DNA of 13,234 nt, from NCBI GenBank assembly GCA_002325615.1, contig DCSL01000002.1, positions 1 to 13,234 of the forward strand, read 5' to 3'. The notes under the pieces are model-generated. The model did not search any database. It was given only the letters and a program-made list of their open reading frames with translations, and was not told the origin of the DNA. The stretch is from Amoebophilaceae bacterium UBA1467. Lineage in GTDB: Bacteria > Bacteroidota > Bacteroidia > Cytophagales > Amoebophilaceae. Position numbers and translations under genes: made by a program. Positions 7,670 to 13,234 of this stretch are shown one piece after another. Each line of letters starts with the position of its first letter. Within the stretch, counting starts at the first letter, position 1.

Positions 7670-7696
7670 TAATTACGGGAATAGTCTAATTACGGG
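7663..7696. repeat. Two exact 17-bp tandem repeats
   Basis: The unit AATAGTCTAATTACGGG occurs at 7663-7679 and again at 7680-7696 with no mismatch. The first copy overlaps the right inverted repeat of the adjacent 75-bp segment. The array ends 13 bp before the stop codon of the gene at 7710. Two copies without spacers do not make a CRISPR array. Confidence 0.85.
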
Positions 7697-7709
7697 TGCA
7701 ACCAATAGA

Positions 7710-8630
7710 CTACCCCTGCACTACCTCATCTAACGCGGTCTTGACGATGGTAATCTTTGCCATCCCATCACTCAAACTAAAATAGGTTCCCCATACGTTC
7801 ATACAGCCTTCGACAGGTACAGGTGAATAGACAGACTGACTAGCTTTTTCCATAAGGAGCACACGATCTTGGGGTGCAATAATCTTGGCTTCATAGATGT
7901 CTAGAAACACGTCACTGAGCCAGGTAAACAGTACAAATTGTAAATCATTTCCCAGAATCCATGAAAACTGCCTAATATAAGTACCGCCCCTGTAGTACAT
8001 CGTTACCGTATATAACGTTTCCTCCTGTGACGTAGTGTCCCTATTATAAAACTGGCACAAAAAATCCTGCTTAGCTCCCCAATACAACAACTGCTTCTCT
8101 ATTTTTTTACGTTCCTTATTTACAGCCTTACTAAGACCGGTAATTCCTTTGAGCTGCTCATGTTGCTCCCGGTAGGCTTCATACTTTTCTTTGGCCTTAC
8201 GCAAGGCCCTAGACGTAGTGGCATCCAGCACACCGGTCCCTTCTGGCATCAACAACGGAACCTCCGACATGGAAGTCTTGACAAAGTCTAACGTGCAACA
8301 GATTAAATCACGAGATGCATATGAATATAAGCCACCATGACGGGCAAGGATAACGTCCTCAACATAGAAATCCTTGCCGATCAAAAAAATGATCCGCCAC
8401 GCATTAAAGACGGTGCTTAGCTTCTCAAATTGATTATTACGCTCCATAATATCACGAAACGGAACCTGAGGATATTCCGTTCCTTTTATAAAACCACGTG
8501 CCACCGCTTGCTCTACCCAGGCAAACAATATCTTATCTAACGATTTAGCCGAAGTGTGCACCTGGTCTATGAACACCTCCTGCGTTTCATAAACTTTAAT
8601 TATTGCCGTGTATAGATGCGATGCTTCCAT
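7710..8630 (-). CDS. Protein of unknown function downstream of the toxin; candidate immunity protein
   Basis: I do not recognise this family. From ATG 8630 it has 306 residues and starts MEASHLYTAIIKVYETQEVF; an upstream TTG at 8645 is possible but less likely. There is no signal peptide or membrane helix, so it should be cytoplasmic. Aromatic-rich mixed segments flank a charged, probably helical stretch (ALRKAKEKYEAYREQHEQLK, about 142-161, continuing KERKKIEKQLL). It begins 24 bp after the stop of the toxin-tail frame on the same strand and should be co-transcribed with it. Immunity genes of polymorphic toxins usually sit exactly there, and that position is the only support for the immunity idea. 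The 3' end borders the IS remnant and tandem repeats. No terminator was seen. Confidence 0.6.
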   Translation of the reverse strand: MEASHLYTAIIKVYETQEVFIDQVHTSAKSLDKILFAWVEQAVARGFIKGTEYPQVPFRDIMERNNQFEKLSTVFNAWRIIFLIGKDFYVEDVILARHGGLYSYASRDLICCTLDFVKTSMSEVPLLMPEGTGVLDATTSRALRKAKEKYEAYREQHEQLKGITGLSKAVNKERKKIEKQLLYWGAKQDFLCQFYNRDTTSQEETLYTVTMYYRGGTYIRQFSWILGNDLQFVLFTWLSDVFLDIYEAKIIAPQDRVLLMEKASQSVYSPVPVEGCMNVWGTYFSLSDGMAKITIVKTALDEVVQG

Positions 8631-8654
8631 GCAACTAATATACAAATGCTCTTG

Positions 8655-9440
8655 TTATCTTCTGCCTTTACCTTTACCCCTTCTACCATGGGTATCCCCT
8701 GGAAAGTCTGCCTGTTTTTTCCAGTGCTGCACCTGGCCTTCAAGCCGCTTGATTTCTTTCCGACGGCCTTTGTCACTTTTACCTGTACTCTCGGCTTTAT
8801 ACTTCGCAAGGGCTGCTTCGGCTTTCTCATAGTTTTGCTGAGCTGTACTTTTAGCCTCAGGGTTGGCATGCTTTTCGTTTCTACCACTCTCCTTACCCTG
8901 ATACTCACCATCTACTGCCCTAAACTCCAGCAGCGCCTTGCCCATCACCACGCCTCCATGGCCTGCAAGTGCTGCTCCACCCGCCGATAGGGGGACAGCT
9001 ATAGGAGAAGCTATACCGACAGTTGGTACCATTATCAACGTCCCAGCACCCATCATGCCGTCACCCACCATGATACTCAATCCATCTCCGAACCGCTGGC
9101 CATACAAAAATGCGGGTTGAGACAGATAATCGCGTGGCATAGCACCCAATGACAGGTTATTGCTCAGTGCATTGCCAAGGCCACTTCCGAAATAAAAAGC
9201 GTTTTTACCTAGATTGATGATCTGCTGCCGCTGCGCCTCCTTCCTTGCCTCAAACGTTGTAGCCTCCATCTCGTGGAGCTTCGTTTTAAGTGTTGTCGCT
9301 TGTGCTTGGTTGCCACTTTCTGCGGCCAATTTTGCCTCTTCTCGCAATGCCGCATACTCAGGATTGTTCGCTGCAAGCCGACCCTGGTTATAACTACTGT
9401 GCGGATCATTGTACTGCATAGAGTGTAATACCATGCTCAT
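8655..9440 (-). CDS. C-terminal toxin-like segment: pretoxin hydrophobic module with basic tail
   Basis: This 261-residue frame is probably the natural C-terminus of the preceding frame, separated from it by a shift in a run of eight G. Residues 20-80 are helical and charged (EAKLAAESGNQAQATTLKTK). Residues 80-170 are Gly/Ala-rich and hydrophobic (FGSGLGNALSNNLSLG, GDGLSIMVGDGMMGAG, LSAGGAALAGHGGVVMGKAL), a texture common just before the toxin domain of bacterial polymorphic toxins. The last 75 residues are Lys/Arg-rich and end HGRRGKGKGRR. No nuclease or other toxin motif is identifiable. ATG 9440 has the G-run as a possible ribosome-binding site four bases upstream, so separate translation is possible. 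A second ATG lies two codons later. Confidence 0.6.
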   Translation of the reverse strand: MSMVLHSMQYNDPHSSYNQGRLAANNPEYAALREEAKLAAESGNQAQATTLKTKLHEMEATTFEARKEAQRQQIINLGKNAFYFGSGLGNALSNNLSLGAMPRDYLSQPAFLYGQRFGDGLSIMVGDGMMGAGTLIMVPTVGIASPIAVPLSAGGAALAGHGGVVMGKALLEFRAVDGEYQGKESGRNEKHANPEAKSTAQQNYEKAEAALAKYKAESTGKSDKGRRKEIKRLEGQVQHWKKQADFPGDTHGRRGKGKGRR

Positions 9441-9441
9441 A

Positions 9442-11265
9442 TTACCCCCCCCTCATCAGTACCCCAGGATTCAAGACTTGCATGCGCTGCTGCATAGTGC
9501 GAAGTGCAGCCGTATGCGGTGAGGTGGCGATATGGTCTGCCAATTGCTCCCGCAGCTCATGTGCACTACCCACCCCTTCTATTTGGCAAGCGGCGGCGGC
9601 GAATCCACAGTTGTCTTTGCCGTTGCCATCAATGGGTCTGAGTACTTTACCTCTCTTGATATCTATTTTGGTGAGATGTAGTTCCCAATGTTCTTTTGTA
9701 TTTCCGTCGTTAGAAGATGTATGTAGAAACCTAATCGAGTCGCCACGAAGCTCATCACCTACAATGTCCACAAGTTTAACCTTACCACGTTTATCTTTTT
9801 CATATATATATACAGGACGCCCCTCTTGGTTGGCTAAGTGTGCTGCAGTAGTACGATCAAATTGAGCATCGTTGCGTACTTCATCTGCTGCATATTGGTT
9901 CTCTGGAGCCACTGGTCCTGATGCCGAAGAACCGCCCGATTTCTCATTGCCATCCGCGTTGTGCTGCGCAGCATTCTTTTCTCGTTCAGTTTTAGTGTTT
10001 TTCTTCTCCTCTGCATCGTTGCCAACGATATTGGTTACATTACTCAAATCCCCTCCTCCCTCGCTCATATAACGCGCTTCCTCTTTCTCAATCGCTTCAT
10101 GGACACCTGCCAACATCTTGTCAACGCCCATATTGACACCTATTCCTGCCAATGGATGAATAATACCCTGCTGTATCTGACTTGTGATCTGCCTAGTAAG
10201 ATGGCTGCTAAACGTACTGTATAAATTACCAGCACTAGAGGGAGCCTCATAGTAGTAATCGCGTAAGTCACTTGTATACGCTTGATTGACAACTACCTTC
10301 GGGACGATCATGTCCTCTTCATCTACTGGCGGTGGTGCATTGACCACGTGCATTGCTACTTGTGTCTGCTGCCGTTCTTCTTGCTGCTGTTGCTGCTCTT
10401 CCTTTTCTTTTTGTTCCTTTTGCACTTTCTCAATGTCTTTCTTGTATTTTTGTTGAATCTTGCTTTCAAATTTCGTTAGAAACGTACCCGTCAATGTGAG
10501 GGCCTTGTGTGTCGCTTCGGCCATCTGTGGAGCAGCCTGTATAAATTCTTCCACCAACTGAACACTGCCTGATGTCGTTTTCTTTAACTGGTCAAGCACC
10601 TCATTCGTAACTACCCCCTTGAGCACCTCCTTGCAAGCACGCCGGAATTCACTTCCAGGGTCCTGAAGGATTGCCAACCCCTCTTGCTGGAAGATATTTT
10701 GCCAATGATTGCTGTCATTCTTTACATCCAATGCAATAGCTGCCTGTACCCACGTATTCTTCTCCAAAGATTCAATGATCTTATCAGTTACCTTCTTTTC
10801 AATCGCTGCGGAGATGCGTTCGATCAAAAGCTCATCGAGTCCGTCATTGACCAAGGTCTGTACCAGGTCTTTAACAATACCACCTGCCAAGCGCGCACCT
10901 GCTTTTTTTAGTAAAATTCGCGTTTTGCTTGCATCGTTTGTTGTAAAACCACCCGTAAAACGCTTACTAAGGGCTTTACATTTGCCTGCAAAATTTTTGA
11001 TACTTTGCTTCAAGCTGGGTGCTATCTTGTCGCCCACCCATTTCGTCACCGCCTTCAACCCAGCACCGATAAACGCAACTGCTATACTAATGGCTTTTTG
11101 TATGCCCCACTCTTTCCAACTAAAATAACCTCCACCCTTGATGGCTTTAAATGCTGCCATCAGGTCTGAAATACCCTGCTGTATAAGATGGTTGGTCAAA
11201 TTGACTAGACCAACCGTAGTACATAATACATTTAAAGCAATCTGCGCTAAGCCAATCAGCGCCAC
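9442..11265 (-). CDS. Latrotoxin-C-terminal-like and OTU-like toxin segment
   Basis: This 607-residue frame is probably the middle of a larger toxin split by frameshifts. Residues 1-75 are hydrophobic and helical, with QGISDLMAAF and GGGYFSWKEWGIQKAIS matching the EGISDLI...FSW..Y.IQKAIS pattern of the latrotoxin C-terminal domain shared by widow-spider latrotoxins and endosymbiont toxins. Residues 130-270 are helical. Residues 267-303 form a Lys/Glu/Gln-rich coiled coil. Residues 400-460 are a low-complexity linker. The end is OTU-like: RPVYIYEKDKRGKVKL at 483, EHWELH with H526, then GNGKDNCGFAAA with C553 and HELREQLADHI at 569. His before Cys is the reverse of ordinary OTU order. The GTG start at 11265 overlaps the upstream gene by 10 bp; GGTGGAG (11282-11276) could serve as its ribosome site. 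Domain names are from memory and need a profile search. Confidence 0.65.
   Translation of the reverse strand: MALIGLAQIALNVLCTTVGLVNLTNHLIQQGISDLMAAFKAIKGGGYFSWKEWGIQKAISIAVAFIGAGLKAVTKWVGDKIAPSLKQSIKNFAGKCKALSKRFTGGFTTNDASKTRILLKKAGARLAGGIVKDLVQTLVNDGLDELLIERISAAIEKKVTDKIIESLEKNTWVQAAIALDVKNDSNHWQNIFQQEGLAILQDPGSEFRRACKEVLKGVVTNEVLDQLKKTTSGSVQLVEEFIQAAPQMAEATHKALTLTGTFLTKFESKIQQKYKKDIEKVQKEQKEKEEQQQQQEERQQTQVAMHVVNAPPPVDEEDMIVPKVVVNQAYTSDLRDYYYEAPSSAGNLYSTFSSHLTRQITSQIQQGIIHPLAGIGVNMGVDKMLAGVHEAIEKEEARYMSEGGGDLSNVTNIVGNDAEEKKNTKTEREKNAAQHNADGNEKSGGSSASGPVAPENQYAADEVRNDAQFDRTTAAHLANQEGRPVYIYEKDKRGKVKLVDIVGDELRGDSIRFLHTSSNDGNTKEHWELHLTKIDIKRGKVLRPIDGNGKDNCGFAAAACQIEGVGSAHELREQLADHIATSPHTAALRTMQQRMQVLNPGVLMRGG
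9445..9452 (-). other. Run of eight G at the frame junction
   Basis: On the minus strand the upstream frame ends ATG AGG GGG GGG TAA. With seven G instead of eight it would read ATG AGG GGG GGT AAT ATG AGC ATG and continue straight into the frame that ends at 8655. The homopolymer is therefore a one-base switch between a split and a fused product. Confidence 0.75.
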
Positions 11266-13234
11266 AGCGACGATACTCCACCACCTTTTGGGTTATTTTC
11301 TTTGATCGTAAAGACACAGGTAAAGCCATTACACTGCGCCTCCTCGATGGCCTGTTTACGCTCGCCTGGCGCCTCCTGGAACAGTTCTTGTAGTGACTTT
11401 ATTTCTGTGATCTCTACGTCCCAGTCCTTGTCTTGTGCACCTTCAATCACTCCAATTGCTGATTGTATATAATTTTCTTGCTGGCTCAGAATATCGAGCT
11501 GGTGCTGTACATGTTCTGATGTAAGGAGCTTCTTACCCGTCTGCCCCACTAGGGAATCAAAAGTAAGGAGCTCATTTTTTTGCTTTCTGATCAAATATTG
11601 GGCTTCCTCCAGCTCTTGTTTGGCTTCGCTGTGGTCATCTTTATTTTTTTTAGAGATAAGTAAGGCTCTGGCTTTGTTAAAACGGGCATTGACACTGTAC
11701 AGCGGGTCTAAGGCGATGGCCTTGTTGTAGGCATGCACTGCTGACCCTGAAAAACTACGTTGTAAAAGTTCATTCCCTTTTTCAACATAGTAATAAGGGT
11801 TCTGGATGAGCTTGTCTCTTTGGGCGTCGCTTTGCAGCTCTTTTTCTAAACCATCAAAGCGGCGGTGGCGTGCTGCACCATTCATATCACTTTCCGCACC
11901 ATCTTTCTTCAGCCAAATACCCCACCTTTCCTGGCTGCCATGGCGATCGGCTTCTGACCAATCATACTGTTGGGCCAGATCGGCTCCAGGCGGCACGTAC
12001 ACCTGGTTATTCAAAATGGCAATTAAAACGTCAGCAGGAATGTCTTCTTGCATTTTTTGTTGTAATAGGAATGCTTCGCGTTCTTTGGTTTCGTGCTGCT
12101 TACGAAACTCGGCTAGCGGCAATTTTTGTACAATACCTGCCCTTGCTTCTTGTACCAATGCATCCCGCGCTATACGACGCGCCTCTTTTGTATAAGATCC
12201 TGCGGCTACCATCTCCTGAATCATTGCCGTCTCTTTTTGTAGAAGTACATGGGCAAGCTTGATAAGCTCTGTATCCAAGAGCTTTTGGACACGCTCCTCA
12301 TACAACTCTTGCACTGCATCCGATGACAATGCCACCTCCATATGTGCCTGACAAGCAGCCAGTAAGCGCTGGCTTAACTCCATCTTGGCTACAGCTTCCA
12401 TGGTAGGGAAGAAAGAGGCCTCTACCCCACAATAGCGCACAAAGAGGCGATCTGAAGAAAGCATTTGGTCTACATCTTGTTTGGCCTGCTCAATGGCTTT
12501 GGCTTCTTGTTGGTCCCGCTGCGCGCGCAGGTCTTGCAGCGTCTCTTCACTCGATGTGCACAAGATGAGTTGTGCACTTCCTTTCTTGCCTTGCCGGGCG
12601 GTTCTACCTGCATTTTGTAATTCTACGCGGTAGCTTTCTGGCAAAAAGGTAATGCACACATGGAGTCCCCCACGTTCTTCTACCGCTGCAGAGGTTGTCA
12701 GGTCTGTACCACGTTCCGCAATGGTGGGAGCTAGGATAATCTCACCGGTATCTACCCAATGTTGCTTAAAATCTTGTTCGCCTGTATAGGTAAATAGCTT
12801 GCTGGCATCATACTTGCCTACCAAGCGTTCTCTGAGACGGTGCACCTGGCTCATGTAGTTACAGATTACAAGGACCGCCTGGCCGTTGCGTGCCGCGCGC
12901 AGTGTATTTTCGACAATCGCGTCGTACCAGGCTGTTGATGTAGGCACAAGTCTTGGTAACAACTCTTTACAGAGATAGCGCGAGGCATCATTGTTCAGAA
13001 TCTCACGGCATTTGTAGGGCGGTATGGTCACCATGTCTACGCCATACATCTCTTGTAGAAAATTACGGGTAGTAGTGTTGCCGAGGGTACCGGTGAGACC
13101 ATAAAGGCGACCCGTGTACCTTTTAAAATAGCCTGGCTTAGAGATGAAGTTGGTAGCAATACCTTCAGGGGTCACCTTAAGGCCTTCTTTGATTTGTAAG
13201 AATGGCGCCAGGCCATCGTCCCACACCGTGTTGT
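11256..13234 (-). CDS. SecA-like ATPase with TPR-like segment (partial, start off the right edge)
   Basis: The frame is open to the window edge, so the N-terminus, including the Walker A/B half, is outside. Numbering from the GTG codon at 13226, SecA-type motifs are YGLTGTLGN (42-50, SecA GMTGTA), APTIAERGTDL (166-176, motif V) and ELQNAGRTARQGKKG (202-216, arginine-finger motif VI). This is the second nucleotide-binding domain of a SecA-like DEAD ATPase, but far from housekeeping SecA: the usual C-terminal translocase domains are not recognisable. A long helical region (about 225-400) is followed by a TPR-like unit (YYYVEKGNELLQRSFSG then HAYNKAIALDPLYSVNARFN, about 478-517) and a coiled segment. 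It ends in TGA at 11256, overlapping the next frame by 10 bp. It is probably the front part of one giant toxin rather than a separate translocase. Confidence 0.75.
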   Translation of the reverse strand, partial: NTVWDDGLAPFLQIKEGLKVTPEGIATNFISKPGYFKRYTGRLYGLTGTLGNTTTRNFLQEMYGVDMVTIPPYKCREILNNDASRYLCKELLPRLVPTSTAWYDAIVENTLRAARNGQAVLVICNYMSQVHRLRERLVGKYDASKLFTYTGEQDFKQHWVDTGEIILAPTIAERGTDLTTSAAVEERGGLHVCITFLPESYRVELQNAGRTARQGKKGSAQLILCTSSEETLQDLRAQRDQQEAKAIEQAKQDVDQMLSSDRLFVRYCGVEASFFPTMEAVAKMELSQRLLAACQAHMEVALSSDAVQELYEERVQKLLDTELIKLAHVLLQKETAMIQEMVAAGSYTKEARRIARDALVQEARAGIVQKLPLAEFRKQHETKEREAFLLQQKMQEDIPADVLIAILNNQVYVPPGADLAQQYDWSEADRHGSQERWGIWLKKDGAESDMNGAARHRRFDGLEKELQSDAQRDKLIQNPYYYVEKGNELLQRSFSGSAVHAYNKAIALDPLYSVNARFNKARALLISKKNKDDHSEAKQELEEAQYLIRKQKNELLTFDSLVGQTGKKLLTSEHVQHQLDILSQQENYIQSAIGVIEGAQDKDWDVEITEIKSLQELFQEAPGERKQAIEEAQCNGFTCVFTIKENNPKGGGVSSLWR
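11286..11292 (-). other. CCCAAAA slip site between the SecA-like and latrotoxin-like frames
   Basis: Minus-strand bases CCCAAAAGG are read CCA AAA GGT in the SecA-like frame, which stops ten codons later. One extra A, or a -1 shift here, gives CCC AAA AGG TGG TGG AGT, encoding KRWWSIVAVALIGLAQIA. That runs directly into the start of the next frame through a hydrophobic segment that looks native to a latrotoxin-type domain. The next frame is open only back to a TAA just upstream of this site. Confidence 0.65.

Noticed and set aside
7663..7696. CRISPR array
   Set aside because: There are only two directly abutting copies, with no spacers and no cas genes.
8600..8911. 103-codon minus-strand basic frame
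   Set aside because: It overlaps the toxin-tail frame and the start of the next gene; its Lys/Arg richness comes from the same A/G-rich strand read out of frame.
9614..9690. Ulp1/YopJ (clan CE) protease reading of the His...Asp...Cys order
   Set aside because: HW, ID and NCG do occur in the clan CE order, but Asp-to-Cys spacing is far too short and the LREQLADHI segment after the Cys fits OTU better. It remains a weaker alternative.
9482..10479. Several plus-strand frames of 65-127 codons
   Set aside because: They are antisense to the OTU/coiled-coil frame; runs of Leu and Phe in one of them (10282-10479) are the reverse of the Gln/Lys/Glu-rich coiled-coil codons.
11256..13234. Housekeeping preprotein translocase SecA
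   Set aside because: Only the second ATPase half is SecA-like; it is followed by TPR-like and coiled segments and a toxin frame, and the motifs diverge (GLTGTLG, ERGTDL).

Overview
This 13.2 kb window most resembles the chromosome of an intracellular Bacteroidota symbiont of the Cardinium/Amoebophilus type. The evidence is a Bacteroidota-style acyloxyacyl-hydrolase-like outer-membrane protein, weak or absent Shine-Dalgarno sites on most genes, an IS5-type transposase remnant, and a very large toxin-like gene of the kind found in arthropod and amoeba symbionts. The taxonomic placement is inference; no rRNA or other decisive marker is present. Nearly everything is on the minus strand. The only clear plus-strand gene lies at 4711-5664.

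Housekeeping part (1-7183). The left edge holds most of pheT (Phe-tRNA synthetase beta chain, C-terminus outside the window). Upstream of it, in transcription order, lie radC and rpsT, with a clear rho-independent terminator between rpsT and radC. A secreted beta-barrel protein (PagL/acyloxyacyl hydrolase family, apparently without the catalytic residues) is divergent from a secreted zinc phospholipase C / S1-P1-nuclease-fold enzyme with a complete metal-ligand set. A tRNA-Ser(UGA) gene and a LolC/LolE-type ABC transporter permease complete this part.

IS scar (7184-7709). There is no intact gene here. I find the C-terminal end of an IS5-type transposase broken by a one-base frameshift, a 10-bp inverted repeat that looks like insertion-sequence or MITE ends, and two exact 17-bp tandem copies ending 13 bp from the stop codon of the next gene.

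Toxin locus (7710-13234). Three consecutive minus-strand reading frames look like one giant polypeptide split at two homopolymer sites. In order they encode: the second nucleotide-binding half of a SecA-like ATPase followed by a TPR-like segment (continues past the right edge); a latrotoxin-C-terminal-like hydrophobic domain, a Gln-rich coiled coil and an OTU-like cysteine-protease region whose His motif precedes its Cys motif; and a glycine-rich hydrophobic pretoxin-like module with a very basic C-terminus. One extra A at 11286-11289 and one fewer G at 9445-9452 would join all three frames. A gene of unknown function lies directly downstream, where an immunity protein would be expected. The locus resembles the large host-directed or polymorphic toxins of arthropod endosymbionts and is the most interesting part of the window.
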